Positions 1 through 9,198 of a DNA stretch of 64,000 nucleotides are shown piece after piece (position 1 is the first letter of the stretch; each line of letters begins with the position of its first letter). The translations under genes and the position numbers were made by a program. The notes beneath the pieces were generated by a model. The model did not search any database, was not told the DNA's origin, and worked only from the letters and a program-made list of their open reading frames with translations. This stretch comes from an uncultured Sulfitobacter sp. (GTDB taxonomy: Bacteria; Pseudomonadota; Alphaproteobacteria; Rhodobacterales; Rhodobacteraceae), in assembly GCA_947492925.1 (NCBI GenBank), contig CANLOQ010000001.1, positions 868,001-932,000 of the forward strand. The letters are read 5' to 3'.

Positions 1-33
1 TCCCCACCTGATGATGGGCAACAAGGAGCGACC

Positions 34-1341
34 ATGACCGATCTGACCCCCCGCGAAATCGTTTCGGAACTGGACCGTTTCATCATCGGCCAGAAGGACG
101 CCAAGCGCGCCGTTGCCGTTGCGCTGCGCAACCGCTGGCGGCGCAAGCAGCTGGGCGACGATCTTCGCGATGAAGTATACCCAAAAAATATCCTGATGAT
201 CGGCCCCACCGGTGTCGGCAAGACAGAGATCAGCCGCCGCTTGGCCAAACTAGCCCGCGCGCCGTTTCTCAAGGTTGAGGCAACCAAATTCACCGAAGTG
301 GGTTACGTGGGACGTGATGTTGAACAGATCATCCGCGATCTGGTTGACGCATCCATCGCGATGACCCGCGACCACATGCGCGAGGATGTGAAGGCCAAGG
401 CACACAAGGCCGCCGAAGAACGCGTGATCGACGCCATCGCGGGCGAGGAAGCGCGTGAGGGCACACGCGACATGTTCCGCAAAAAGCTGAAGGATGGCCT
501 GCTGGATGATACGATGATCGAGCTTGAGGTCGCTGAAACCGCCAGCCCTTTTCCCATGATGGACATCCCCGGTCAGCCTGGCATGGGCGCAGGTATGATG
601 AACCTTGGCGATCTGTTTGGCAAAGCGCTGGGCGGGCGCACTACTAAAAAGCGGCTGTCGGTGGCTGACAGCTATGAAATTCTGATCGGTGAGGAAGCGG
701 ACAAGCTTCTGGACGATGAAACGGTGACCCGCAACGCGATTGAGGCGGTAGAACAGAACGGCATCGTGTTTCTGGACGAAATCGACAAAGTCTGCGCCCG
801 GTCCGATGCCCGTGGCGGCGACGTCAGCCGCGAGGGCGTACAGCGCGATCTGCTGCCCCTGATCGAAGGCACTACTGTCAGCACCAAGCACGGGCCGGTC
901 AAGACGGATCATGTTCTGTTTATCGCCTCAGGCGCGTTTCACATCGCCAAACCCTCTGACCTGCTTCCCGAACTTCAGGGCCGTCTGCCCATCAGGGTTG
1001 AGCTTCGGGCGCTGACCGAAGAAGATTTTGTGCGCATCCTGACAGAAACTGACAACGCGCTGACGCTGCAATACACCGCGTTGATGGGCACCGAAGAGGT
1101 GACTGTTACCTTCACAAAAGAAGGGATCGCCGCGCTGGCCAAGATTGCGGCGGACGTAAACCAATCCATCGAAAACATAGGCGCACGGCGGCTATATACA
1201 GTGATGGAGCGCGTGTTCGAGGAACTGTCATTCACCGCACCGGACCGCGCGGGCGAGGAAATTGAGGTGAACGCCGAGTTTGTCGACAAGAACCTTGGCG
1301 AACTCACGAAATCCGCCGATCTCAGCCGCTACGTCCTGTAA
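34..1341 (+). CDS. hslU: HslU, ATPase subunit of the HslUV protease
   Basis: Hexameric AAA+ unfoldase of the cytoplasmic HslUV (ClpYQ) protease; it unfolds substrates with ATP and feeds them to HslV. Visible in the 435-residue product: Walker A GPTGVGKT (57-64), the GYVG pore loop (90-93), an inserted I-domain with a Met/Gly-rich stretch (about 175-200), Walker B IVFLDEID (244-251) and the C-terminal tail ending LSRYVL, which in this family docks into HslV. The ATG has AAGGAG just upstream. hslV is expected immediately 5' but lies outside the window; the first 33 bases hold only this leader. Length and motifs are normal. Confidence 0.98.
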   Translation: MTDLTPREIVSELDRFIIGQKDAKRAVAVALRNRWRRKQLGDDLRDEVYPKNILMIGPTGVGKTEISRRLAKLARAPFLKVEATKFTEVGYVGRDVEQIIRDLVDASIAMTRDHMREDVKAKAHKAAEERVIDAIAGEEAREGTRDMFRKKLKDGLLDDTMIELEVAETASPFPMMDIPGQPGMGAGMMNLGDLFGKALGGRTTKKRLSVADSYEILIGEEADKLLDDETVTRNAIEAVEQNGIVFLDEIDKVCARSDARGGDVSREGVQRDLLPLIEGTTVSTKHGPVKTDHVLFIASGAFHIAKPSDLLPELQGRLPIRVELRALTEEDFVRILTETDNALTLQYTALMGTEEVTVTFTKEGIAALAKIAADVNQSIENIGARRLYTVMERVFEELSFTAPDRAGEEIEVNAEFVDKNLGELTKSADLSRYVL

Positions 1342-1456
1342 CTCTGTCAACACCGGACACCTGATGGGTTTTCATTCCGCCTTGAAACCAGCAGGGTATC
1401 GGTGAACCGTCCCGTCGCGTATCGCGGCGGTGCAAGGGCAGGAACCTTGATACCCG

Positions 1457-2674
1457 ATGGACTATCTTCGTTTTCTTCGCGCCAATTGGGTGTTCCTGCT
1501 GGCGGGCTTTTTGCTGACTTTCACGTCATCCTATGGTCAGACCTATTTCATTTCGTTGTTCGCGGGTGAGATAAAAGACAGCTTCAGCCTGAGCGATGGA
1601 CAATGGGGCGGCATCTATACCGTCGGTACGACCATGTCGGCGGTGGCAATGCTTTGGGCCGGGGTGCTGACTGACAGGTTTCGTGTGCGTGTTCTGGCCG
1701 GGGGCGTGATGATGGCGCTTGCGCTTGCCTGTGTCGCTATGTCCATAAACACGTCCGTTTTGCTTTTGATCATCGTGATCTTTGCGTTGCGGCTGACCGG
1801 GCAAGGCATGATGTCTCAACTGGGTTCCGTTGCGATGGTCCGCTGGTTCGAAGCGACACGCGGCAAGGCGCTGTCATTGGCGTCGATGGGTTTTGCAGCC
1901 GGGCAGGCGGTTCTGCCGGTTGTCTTTGTCGCGCTGTTTGCCGTGGCCAGTTGGCGCAGCCTTTGGTTACTTGCTGCCGCATTGATCGTTGTGACAATCC
2001 CTGCCCTGCTGATACTTTTACGTCACGAACGCACCCCGCAATCCATGACTGCCGAAGCCCAGATCGCCGGAATGTATGGTCGCCACTGGACCCGCGCCGA
2101 AATGCTTCGGTCGGGGCTGTTTTTTCTCATGATCCCCCTGATCATCGGACCTGCGGCATGGGGCACTGCATTGTTCTTTCAGCAGGTGCATTTCACACAA
2201 GTGAAGGAATGGGATCTGGTTGCATATGTTGCACTGATGCCGGTCTACACACTATCTACCATTGCCACGACCTTTGCCTCGGGCTGGGCCATAGACCGCT
2301 TTGGGGTCAGCCGGATCGTGCCGTTTCAGATGTTGCCCTTTGCCCTTAGCTTTGCGGTGCTGGCCTTTGCCGATACCATTTTTATGGCGGGGGTCGGGCT
2401 GGTGATTTTTGGCATGGGGCAGGGGTTGCAGGGCACCGCCACCTCGACCTTCTGGGCCGAATACTTTGGCACGCAGCATATCGGTGCAATCAAATCGGTG
2501 GCGGCATCGTTGATGGTTTTTGGGTCTGCCATTGGGCCGGGTATCACCGGCACGCTCATTGATTTTGGAATCGATTTTCCCCAGCAAATGCTGCCAATGT
2601 CCGTCTATTACCTTTGCGCGGCGGGCTTGGCAGCTTTTGGCATCTGGAAGTATCGCCCCACACTGGGCCGCTAG
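1457..2674 (+). CDS. MFS transporter
   Basis: A 405-residue inner-membrane protein with the two-halves pattern of about twelve hydrophobic segments seen in major facilitator transporters. The loop after the second segment (GVLTDRFRVR) resembles the MFS signature between TM2 and TM3, and a second weaker copy (GWAIDRFGVSRI) opens the second half. The substrate cannot be read from the sequence. There is no clear Shine-Dalgarno sequence: AGGA lies about 13 nt before the ATG, so the start is slightly uncertain, although the first helix follows it directly. The stop overlaps the stop of the convergent Smr gene through the shared tetramer CTAG. Confidence 0.85.
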   Translation: MDYLRFLRANWVFLLAGFLLTFTSSYGQTYFISLFAGEIKDSFSLSDGQWGGIYTVGTTMSAVAMLWAGVLTDRFRVRVLAGGVMMALALACVAMSINTSVLLLIIVIFALRLTGQGMMSQLGSVAMVRWFEATRGKALSLASMGFAAGQAVLPVVFVALFAVASWRSLWLLAAALIVVTIPALLILLRHERTPQSMTAEAQIAGMYGRHWTRAEMLRSGLFFLMIPLIIGPAAWGTALFFQQVHFTQVKEWDLVAYVALMPVYTLSTIATTFASGWAIDRFGVSRIVPFQMLPFALSFAVLAFADTIFMAGVGLVIFGMGQGLQGTATSTFWAEYFGTQHIGAIKSVAASLMVFGSAIGPGITGTLIDFGIDFPQQMLPMSVYYLCAAGLAAFGIWKYRPTLGR

Positions 2675-3264
2675 CGCTGGCGCCTGAGATAAACGTAGTA
2701 AGCGCCGCCGCCCCCATGACTGACGTGTGCCTGCGACACCTGAAGCACGACCGATGACAGCGGGGCCGTGCCAAGCCATTGTGGCACCTGATGGCGCAGT
2801 ACGCCGTGCCGCACGGGGATTGGTCCGCCCTCATCGCGCTGCTTGCCCTTGCCGGTAATCACCAGCACCAGCCGCTTGCCCGATTTATGCGCAGACAGGA
2901 TGAACCGGCTTAATGCGGGATGTGCCCGGTCCAATGTCATGCCGTGCAGATCTATCCGGCCTTCAGGCTTTAATTTTCCACGCTTGAGCTTGCCAAACGC
3001 CTTTTGATCCATTTGCACGGGTGAACGGTTCAATTGATCCGGCAGGGAAGGTGCCAGATTATGCGCCGGCTTGCGAGTGCGCGGTTGGGGTTTGCCCAGA
3101 ACAACAGACTTTGCCTTGCGCAGGGCGGGCGGCGCAGGGACTGCTGCGTCAATCTCGGGCGTAAAAAGTGATTTGAGGTCCAGCTTTTCCGTCCGCTCGG
3201 TCACCTTGCGCCAAAGCGCCAGATCATCGTCGTTCAGCCTGTTGTTTGGACGGGACGGTTTCAT
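2671..3264 (-). CDS. Smr/MutS2-domain protein
   Basis: A 197-residue protein with a basic, Pro-rich N-terminal half and a C-terminal Smr domain (about 105-197). The domain shows the IDLHG motif, which follows a charged lead-in, and the TGKG motif after the strand VLVIT. Smr domains are nicking or RNA-cleaving nucleases in the families where they were studied; the target of this stand-alone protein is unknown. Its ATG overlaps the mltA stop in an ATGA, so it is probably the last gene of a Tim44-mltA-smr unit. It converges on the MFS gene with a 4-bp overlap and no terminator between them. Confidence 0.85.
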   Translation of the reverse strand: MKPSRPNNRLNDDDLALWRKVTERTEKLDLKSLFTPEIDAAVPAPPALRKAKSVVLGKPQPRTRKPAHNLAPSLPDQLNRSPVQMDQKAFGKLKRGKLKPEGRIDLHGMTLDRAHPALSRFILSAHKSGKRLVLVITGKGKQRDEGGPIPVRHGVLRHQVPQWLGTAPLSSVVLQVSQAHVSHGGGGAYYVYLRRQR

Positions 3265-4322
3265 ATCGCACTTTCGGGCAGCAGGGCATAAGCACGCTGA
3301 ATCGGCATAAGAACAACCAGGCGCCCCGGATCACGCAACTTGCCCGCAGCCTTGCCCGCCGCATCACCTGTGCCAAAAAACACATCGGCCCGCTGCGCAC
3401 CTTTGATGGCTGATCCGGTGTCCTGCGCGATCATCAGACGGCGCAGCGGGTTCGCCCCATCTTTTTCGATCCAAACGGGTGCGCCCAGTTTCACAAACGA
3501 CGGATCAACCGCGACGCTGCGCATGGCGGTCACCGATCTGTTCATCGCACCCAAAGGGCCACGGTCAGCAGGCACTTCGCTCACTTCGCGGAAAAACACG
3601 TAGGACGGATTGTGAAACAGTAATTCCCGCCCCTCTACCGGGTTGCGACGCACCCAGTTCTTGATCACTTCGGCACTGACCTGATGCGCGTTGTAAATCC
3701 CGCGCCGCACCAGTTCGACGCCAATCGACCGATAGGGATGCCCGTTCGCGCCACGATATCCGACCCGAATATAATTACCGTCCGGCAACCTGATCCGGCC
3801 CGAACCCTGAATTTGCAGGAAAAACAATTCAACCGGGTCATCAACCCATGCAATCTCAAGCCCGCGGCCCGACATGACGTCACCGTCCAAAATATCACGC
3901 CGTGTAAGCCAGGGATTGCTGGCCAGCGCTTCGGGCGGCATTTTATAGACCGGATAGCGGTAGCGCGCGGAACGATAACGGTCGCCGTCAAGCTCCGGCT
4001 CAAAGTAACCGGTGAAAAGCGCATCCTGCCCGTCGTCGATGACGACCGGGCGAAAGAACAGTTCGAAAAACTGGCGCGGTTCCGGTTTCGCCTCGGCAAA
4101 TTTGCACAGCGCGCGCCAGTCTGGGTCTTTCATATCGCGGCACGTGTTCAGAAAAACGCGCAGCGCCGCCGCGTGATCGTCTTTTGCCCAACCGTCCAGT
4201 TGGCTGAACTCCAGCACCTCATAGGACACATCGCTGGCGTTTGCGGGGGCCATCAGAACTGTTCCCCACATAACGCAAGCGGCGACCGCATGGCTTAACC
4301 GTCTGTAGAAACCAGTAACCAA
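3261..4322 (-). CDS. mltA: MltA, membrane-bound lytic murein transglycosylase A
   Basis: Cleaves peptidoglycan glycan strands non-hydrolytically in the periplasm. The protein carries the MltA domain (for example FTGYFEPELDGDR and LEIAWVDDPVELFFLQIQGS) and the C-terminal 3D domain with its conserved aspartates (the QDTGSAIKGAQRADVFFG region). I chose a TTG start at 4322 because it gives a convincing export signal: two arginines, a hydrophobic core and an APANAS cleavage region, 353 residues in all. An ATG at 4271 would leave only a rudimentary signal, and a GTG at 4361 adds unlikely residues. The TTG start overlaps the end of the Tim44 gene by about 28 bp. No lipobox is seen. Confidence 0.9.
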   Translation of the reverse strand: MVTGFYRRLSHAVAACVMWGTVLMAPANASDVSYEVLEFSQLDGWAKDDHAAALRVFLNTCRDMKDPDWRALCKFAEAKPEPRQFFELFFRPVVIDDGQDALFTGYFEPELDGDRYRSARYRYPVYKMPPEALASNPWLTRRDILDGDVMSGRGLEIAWVDDPVELFFLQIQGSGRIRLPDGNYIRVGYRGANGHPYRSIGVELVRRGIYNAHQVSAEVIKNWVRRNPVEGRELLFHNPSYVFFREVSEVPADRGPLGAMNRSVTAMRSVAVDPSFVKLGAPVWIEKDGANPLRRLMIAQDTGSAIKGAQRADVFFGTGDAAGKAAGKLRDPGRLVVLMPIQRAYALLPESAI

Positions 4323-4957
4323 TTCGGATCGTCCGAGCCCATGATACGCGCAAACACCCACGTATCTTTCTGACGCTTCACGTCTGTCAGGCTTCCCTCG
4401 ACAATATCGCCCGCCTCGTCCCGCACAGCGGAGGTCAGCATGCCAACGAACCTGATCGTCAGTTCCGCTTCTTTCGTGTCGGGGTCAAGCGAAGCATCGA
4501 CCAGCTCTGTTTCGTGAACGCCCGCGAACTCGGCCTCAACTGTCAGGCCCTGATCTTCCCGCGCGGCGACACCGTCAACAAAGCTCTCGTAAATCTCTTC
4601 GGACAAGAACGGCTGAATATCGGCCAGATTGCCGTTTTCGTAACCCATCACGATCATTTCATAGGCCTGACGCGCGCCGCCCAGAAAATCGTTTACCCCG
4701 AAAGACGGCTCGATCCGCTTCATCTCGGCCAATGCCTTGCCCGCGTCGCTGTCTTCGGGAACGTGGTCCGTGATATCCAGATCCGGTCCACCTTCGATCA
4801 CTTCGAAGGCCGGGCCATTGGTGCGTTTTGCCGGGGCCACGTCTGTGACAGGCGGTTTTTCGAAACCGTCCCGGGTGCCCAACACGTTCTTGAGACGCAG
4901 GATCAGAAATACGGCAATACCGGCCAGAACCAGAAGCTGTATTAGGGGTGAATTCAT
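4295..4957 (-). CDS. Tim44/TimA-domain membrane-anchored protein
   Basis: A 220-residue protein with one N-terminal membrane helix (about residues 5-20, LIQLLVLAGIAVFLILRL), a short linker and a C-terminal Tim44-like alpha/beta domain (about 90-220). Alphaproteobacterial relatives of mitochondrial Tim44 are inner-membrane proteins of uncertain role, and the gene commonly sits near secB in this class, as here. The ATG at 4957 is preceded by AAGAGG at good spacing and begins exactly at the hydrophobic anchor; an upstream in-frame extension is possible but would delete that logic. It is divergent from fxsA and followed by mltA. Confidence 0.85.
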   Translation of the reverse strand: MNSPLIQLLVLAGIAVFLILRLKNVLGTRDGFEKPPVTDVAPAKRTNGPAFEVIEGGPDLDITDHVPEDSDAGKALAEMKRIEPSFGVNDFLGGARQAYEMIVMGYENGNLADIQPFLSEEIYESFVDGVAAREDQGLTVEAEFAGVHETELVDASLDPDTKEAELTIRFVGMLTSAVRDEAGDIVEGSLTDVKRQKDTWVFARIMGSDDPNWLLVSTDG

Positions 4958-5060
4958 TGGAACCTCTTGGGGCAAAACATGGAAACATGTGGCGACTGAC
5001 CTTATGTAGGTCTTCGGATGGGTCGAGTCCACTCTACCCCCGGTAAAAGGACACCAACAT

Positions 5061-5552
5061 ATGTGGCTATTGATCGCATTCATCGCCGTTCCGCTGATTG
5101 AAATCGCTTTGTTCATCCAGGTGGGCGGGGCCATTGGGCTGTGGCCAACGCTGCTGATTGTGCTGATCACCGCCGTCATGGGCACCTATCTGGTCCGGAC
5201 ACAGGGCGCGATGGCGCTGGGACAGTTGCGCAATTCATTCTCTGATATGCGAGACCCGACAGAGCCTTTGGTTCACGGTGCCATGATCCTTTTCGCCGGT
5301 GCGCTGCTGCTGACGCCGGGGTTTTTTACGGATGCGGTCGGGTTTTCGCTACTGGTGCCGGGGGTAAGGTCTGCGGCCTTCCGCGCCATCCGTGCCCGGG
5401 TGAACATCCAGACATTTGAAACGCCGGGCGGACCTTCTTCGCATGGCAGGGCCCCGGCATCGCACCGGGACGACGTGATTGATGCCGAATACCACGAAAT
5501 TGATCCAAATAACCCCGGACCAAAGGGAAACTCTGGCTGGACAAAGGATTGA
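5061..5552 (+). CDS. fxsA: FxsA family membrane protein
   Basis: A 163-residue inner-membrane protein with the FxsA domain: hydrophobic segments at about 3-20, 25-45 and 75-100, then a hydrophilic tail rich in Asp, Pro and Gly. The opening MWLLIAFIAVPLIEIALFI and the GTYLVRTQG loop are characteristic. FxsA is named for overcoming F-plasmid exclusion of phage T7 in E. coli; its normal role is unknown. AAAGGA precedes the ATG. It is divergent from the Tim44 gene, with about 100 bp holding both promoters, and lies 60 bp before secB. Confidence 0.9.
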   Translation: MWLLIAFIAVPLIEIALFIQVGGAIGLWPTLLIVLITAVMGTYLVRTQGAMALGQLRNSFSDMRDPTEPLVHGAMILFAGALLLTPGFFTDAVGFSLLVPGVRSAAFRAIRARVNIQTFETPGGPSSHGRAPASHRDDVIDAEYHEIDPNNPGPKGNSGWTKD

Positions 5553-5612
5553 GAGCACTGTCGCCATCTGATAAGCCCGCGTGAAATCAGATACACCTAA
5601 CGGGAGAGACCG

Positions 5613-6092
5613 ATGGCCGAAGAAGAAGCACAAGCACCACAAGCGCAGATGCGTGTATTGGGGCAGTTCATCCGCGATATGTCGTTTGAAAATATCATGG
5701 CGCAAAAAGGTGGCGGTGCCGATGTTCAGCCAGACGTGCAGGTGCAGGTCAATCTGGACGCCAAAAAGCGGTCTACCGATCACCAGTTCGAAAGCTCGAT
5801 CAAGCTGAACGTGACCTCAAAAGATACAAGCGGCGACACCACCTTGTTTGTACTTGAGATCGATTATGTCGGTATCTTCCACATCGAGAACATTCCAGAT
5901 GATCAGATCCATCCTTTCCTGCTGATCGAATGCCCGCGCATGATCTTTCCGTTCTTGCGCCGCATCGTCAGCGACATCACGCGCGACGGCGGTTTCCCGC
6001 CGCTCAATCTTGAAAACATCGACTTTGTGTCGCTGTACCGGAATGAAATCGCCCGCCGTCAGGCCGAGGGCGCCCCAAAAGCGGACGCCTGA
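5613..6092 (+). CDS. secB: SecB, protein-export chaperone
   Basis: Tetrameric cytoplasmic chaperone that keeps precursors unfolded and delivers them to SecA. The 159-residue product has the SecB core (DVQPDVQVQVNLDAK, then LEIDYVGIFHIENIP and the conserved LLIECPRMIFPFLRRIVSDITRDGGFPP segment, split here only by function) and an acidic/Ala-rich tail. GGGAGAG lies upstream of the ATG. The convergent dnaQ gene ends 3 bp after it. secA begins at the far end of this window and is not linked in transcription. Confidence 0.98.
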   Translation: MAEEEAQAPQAQMRVLGQFIRDMSFENIMAQKGGGADVQPDVQVQVNLDAKKRSTDHQFESSIKLNVTSKDTSGDTTLFVLEIDYVGIFHIENIPDDQIHPFLLIECPRMIFPFLRRIVSDITRDGGFPPLNLENIDFVSLYRNEIARRQAEGAPKADA

Positions 6093-6095
6093 TCT

Positions 6096-6782
6096 TCAGG
6101 CTTTCGACCACAATGCAGCGTCGCCCAGCTTGCTGACAAATTCAGCGTGGGCGGCGCTTTCTTTTTCGGACAGCCGCGAAGGCAAGGGTGCAGACCGCGG
6201 TTTCGGGGTCCATCGACCCTGATCCGAACCAGTTGCGGCCTGAGACTGTGTAGACAGACCAAAGTCCGGCTGTCTGCCACCGATCAGTTCCAGATAAACT
6301 TCGGCAAGAATTTCACTGTCCAGCAAAGCGCCGTGCAGCGTGCGCGATGAATTATCAATGTTAAAGCGGCGGCACAGCGCATCCAGCGAAGCGGGCGAGC
6401 CGGGGAAGCGTTTGCGCGCGATCTCAAGCGTATCAATTGCTTGCTCCCAAGGGATCTGCGGCAATTTCATCCACTTCAGTTCGGCGTTCAGAAACTTGAT
6501 ATCAAACGCAGCGTTGTGAATGACCAGTTTGGCATCCCCGATGAAATCAAGAAAAGCGCGACCAACCTGTGCGAATTTTGGTTTGTCGGCCAAAAACTCA
6601 TCACCCAACCCGTGAATTTCAAACGCACCCTGCGGCATGCTGCGTTCAGGGTTGATATACTGGTGATAGGTCCGGCCAGTTGCCACGTGACCCATCAGTT
6701 CAACCGCACCGATTTCAACGATGCGGTCACCGCTTTCTGGATCAAAACCCGTGGTTTCGGTATCAAGCACGATCTCACGCAT
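6096..6782 (-). CDS. dnaQ: DnaQ, DNA polymerase III epsilon subunit (3'-5' exonuclease)
   Basis: Proofreading exonuclease of the replicase. The 228-residue protein shows the DEDDh signature: Exo I VLDTETTGFDP near residue 5, Exo II HNAAFDIKFLNAEL (about 95-108) and Exo III HGALLDSEILAEVYLEL (about 155-171). The C-terminal region, after about 180, is the low-complexity linker that contacts the alpha subunit in this family. Its start overlaps the end of coaE by 8 bp, making it the last gene of maf-aroE-coaE-dnaQ. The string points away from the putative origin, co-directional with the replication fork. Confidence 0.97.
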   Translation of the reverse strand: MREIVLDTETTGFDPESGDRIVEIGAVELMGHVATGRTYHQYINPERSMPQGAFEIHGLGDEFLADKPKFAQVGRAFLDFIGDAKLVIHNAAFDIKFLNAELKWMKLPQIPWEQAIDTLEIARKRFPGSPASLDALCRRFNIDNSSRTLHGALLDSEILAEVYLELIGGRQPDFGLSTQSQAATGSDQGRWTPKPRSAPLPSRLSEKESAAHAEFVSKLGDAALWSKA

Positions 6783-7365
6783 TCAAACGGTTCTCCCTGA
6801 TATCTTTGACAACGGCGGCAACCTGTTGGGCCGCCTGTTCCATTGTATCTGTCCTGATCACATAGTCCGCCCGCGCCGCCTTTTCCTCTGCGGGCATTTG
6901 TTTGGCGCGGATCGCCTCAAACTGGGGTTCTGACATTGTGCCACGTGCCATCACACGCGCTTTTTGTGTTTCGTCATCGGTGATCACACAAGCAACCGCA
7001 TTCACTTTTCCCTCACCTCCGGTTTCGTACAAAAGCGGGATGTCGAGCACAACAATGTCGGTTTGTGCCTGCGCTATGAAGGCAGCGCGGTCTTGCCCGA
7101 CCAGCGGATGCACAATCCCTTCAATGGTTTTCAGTGTGTTCGGGTCCGCAATGATGATGTCTTTCAACGCAGCGCGTGAAACGGCGCCGTCTTCGATGGC
7201 GTTGGGGAACGCGTTTGCAACAGGTCCGACCGCCGCGCCGCCTTTTGCGTACAATCTGTGCACTGCCGCATCCGCATCCCAAACCGCGCATCCCTGATCC
7301 AGAAACATCTGGGCGGTGGTGGATTTGCCCATGCCAATGGACCCGGTGAGCGCCAGAAGAAACAT
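6775..7365 (-). CDS. coaE: CoaE, dephospho-CoA kinase
   Basis: Phosphorylates the 3'-hydroxyl of dephospho-CoA in the last step of CoA synthesis. The 196-residue product starts LLALTGSIGMGKSTTA, a P-loop at about residues 8-16, and has the family's DADAAVHRLY and DIPLLYETGGE motifs. The upstream junction reads GTGATG: either the GTG at 7368 or the ATG at 7365 could start; I chose the ATG, which overlaps the aroE stop as TGATG. Translational coupling with aroE and dnaQ is likely from the overlaps. Confidence 0.96.
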   Translation of the reverse strand: MFLLALTGSIGMGKSTTAQMFLDQGCAVWDADAAVHRLYAKGGAAVGPVANAFPNAIEDGAVSRAALKDIIIADPNTLKTIEGIVHPLVGQDRAAFIAQAQTDIVVLDIPLLYETGGEGKVNAVACVITDDETQKARVMARGTMSEPQFEAIRAKQMPAEEKAARADYVIRTDTMEQAAQQVAAVVKDIRENRLNA

Positions 7366-8198
7366 CACCGCAACGCCGCAGCGCGTGTTGCGCGATCAAC
7401 CTCGGGGCGCTTGCCAAACCACCGCTCAAACGCCGGTACAGCCTGATGCAGCAACATGCCAAGTCCATCCACCGTCACGCATCCCATCTGTTCGGCAGTT
7501 TCCAGCAGCTTGGTTTTTAACGGTGCATAAACCAGGTCAGTCACCACTGTCCCGCGTCGCAGACCATCCAGCGGCACACGCATCTCTCCTTTGCCGATCA
7601 TCCCAAGCGAGGTTGTGTTCACCACCAGCGCGGCCTGATCCAGCATGTTACCGGCCTGCACCCAATCATAGATCCTGATGCGGCTGCCAAAATCGTCCTT
7701 CAGCCTTTCGGCCCTCACCCGCGTGCGGTTGGACAGCATAATCTCGGGCACGCCTGCATCCAACAATGAGGCGATGACGGCGCGCGCAGCTCCCCCGGCA
7801 CCCAGCACGGCTGCTGGTCCTGCCTTGGCCGTCCAATCCGGCGCGCCGGTTTTCAGGTTTTCCAGAAAACCGTAGCCATCTGTATTATCCGCATGAATCT
7901 TGCCATCCTTGCGAAAAATCAATGTATTGGCCGCGCCAATCAATATCGCCCGATCTGTCACCAGATCAGCAAGCGCCATCACGTTTTCCTTGTGCGGAAT
8001 CGTGACGTTCGCGCCTACAAATCCCATCTTTGGCATTGTTCTGATCACCCGCTCCAGATCATCGGCATGAACATTCATCGGGATGTAGTGGCCGGGTATT
8101 CCGTAGGTCTTTAGCCAATGACGATGCAACTGGGGGGATTTAGAATGTGCGATGGGTGAACCGATCACGCCTGCAAGGGGTATGTCAGGCAAATTCAT
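7365..8198 (-). CDS. aroE: AroE, shikimate dehydrogenase
   Basis: NADP-dependent reduction of 3-dehydroshikimate to shikimate in aromatic amino acid synthesis. The 277-residue protein has the N-terminal substrate motif GSPIAHSKSPQLH (about 13-25), NVTIPHK with the catalytic Lys (about 65-71), the NADP-binding loop GAGGAARA (about 130-137) and the NRT motif after it. It overlaps maf by 4 bp upstream and coaE downstream. The same maf-aroE-coaE-dnaQ order next to the origin is known in Caulobacter. Confidence 0.97.
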   Translation of the reverse strand: MNLPDIPLAGVIGSPIAHSKSPQLHRHWLKTYGIPGHYIPMNVHADDLERVIRTMPKMGFVGANVTIPHKENVMALADLVTDRAILIGAANTLIFRKDGKIHADNTDGYGFLENLKTGAPDWTAKAGPAAVLGAGGAARAVIASLLDAGVPEIMLSNRTRVRAERLKDDFGSRIRIYDWVQAGNMLDQAALVVNTTSLGMIGKGEMRVPLDGLRRGTVVTDLVYAPLKTKLLETAEQMGCVTVDGLGMLLHQAVPAFERWFGKRPEVDRATRAAALR

Positions 8199-8794
8199 GT
8201 GGCAAGGTCTCCGCGCAGGGTCAGGTAGTTAAGCAGTTCCAAAAGTGGCATACCAAGCACGTGAAAGTAATCCCCTTCGATACCGGTAAACAGCCGGACA
8301 CCCTCTTCCTCAAGTTTGTAACAGCCCACCGCATGTTGAATGCTATCCCAGTTCCGCGAGACATAATCAGTCAGGTAAGCCGGGGTCAGCTGCCGCATCC
8401 GAAGCCGCACCTGACCGATGTGTCGCCAGATCGGTTTGCCTTCTTCGCAAAGAACCGCCGCCGACAAAAGGGAGTGTCTGTCACCACTCAGTGTTTGCAG
8501 CTGTGCAACGGCATCTTCCTGATCAGCCGGTTTTGACATCATCATGCCCCGATGATCCAGCACCTGATCACATCCCAGAACCAGCGCACCGGGGTTGCGC
8601 TCACTGATCTTGCGGGCTTTCATCTCGGCAAGTGTATCGGCAATATCACGGGGGGTGGCGTTTTCGGCCAGAAGGGCCTGTTTGATCATATCTTCATCCA
8701 CGCGCGGCACCTGAACATCATGTTCAACACAGGCCTGACGCAGCAACGTCGTGCGGATCGCAGAACCAGAGGCAAGGATGAAGGGCTGCGGCAT
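8195..8794 (-). CDS. maf: Maf-like nucleoside triphosphate pyrophosphatase
   Basis: Maf enzymes hydrolyse non-canonical or modified NTPs, acting as house-cleaning pyrophosphatases. This 199-residue member starts with LASGSAIRTTLL, a variant of the usual LAS-S-RR motif in which SAIR replaces SPRR, so substrate preference should not be assumed. The conserved LGCDQVL (about 72-78) carries the catalytic Asp region. It is the first leftward gene beside the putative origin, and its leader overlaps a DnaA-box-like 9-mer (TTATCCCCA on its own strand, ending at the ATG). Confidence 0.92.
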   Translation of the reverse strand: MPQPFILASGSAIRTTLLRQACVEHDVQVPRVDEDMIKQALLAENATPRDIADTLAEMKARKISERNPGALVLGCDQVLDHRGMMMSKPADQEDAVAQLQTLSGDRHSLLSAAVLCEEGKPIWRHIGQVRLRMRQLTPAYLTDYVSRNWDSIQHAVGCYKLEEEGVRLFTGIEGDYFHVLGMPLLELLNYLTLRGDLAT

Positions 8795-9198
8795 GGGGAT
8801 AACCTTGTGGGTTTCGTTAGGGATTTGTTAATGACTTTTAGTGCAGAATTCACTCTATCGGCGCAAGGTGCCAGCCTCGCGGTTCTTACCCCTGCATTCA
8901 CTTCATTTCATCCATGCTGGATAAGAACAACGTGTCGCTGTGTGGGACTCAGCCGCGGTGTAAGTTGTCTTTGATTTACACACAGAGAGGAACCGCCATA
9001 ATTACTTTAAGATACTGAATTATCTATATTTTTTTACTGTTTACAAGAATTGGTCCCAATGGTGTGGATCATTTCTATCCGCCTGTGCATAAGCCCCGCA
9101 CAAGTCATTAATCCACAGAAAATGACGGCCCTACTTACATCATCATCTTTCTTATTTTCTTTATTATTATATGAAGGGCACAGAAACCGGAGTGCCCT
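8795..9198. other. oriC: Candidate chromosomal replication origin (oriC)
   Basis: A 404-bp gap with no credible gene between divergent maf and hemJ, much richer in A/T than its surroundings. DnaA-box-like 9-mers seen: TGTGCATAA at 9084-9092 (fits TGTGNATAA), TAATCCACA at 9109-9117 (one mismatch to TTATCCACA), TGTGGATCA at 9063-9071 (one mismatch), TTACACACA at 8976-8984 (one mismatch to TTATNCACA) and TGGGGATAA at 8794-8802 (one mismatch). Two A/T tracts, about 9000-9050 and 9130-9175, are candidate unwinding elements. Known context: the Caulobacter origin lies between the maf-aroE-coaE-dnaQ side and the hemE-rho-mnmE-gidA-parAB side. Flanking genes diverge from here. Not proven by sequence alone. 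Confidence 0.7.

Noticed and set aside
9008-9023. CtrA-like TTAA-N7-TTAA site in the origin region
   Set aside because: The spacing fits, but the second half reads AATT, so the match is too poor to claim.
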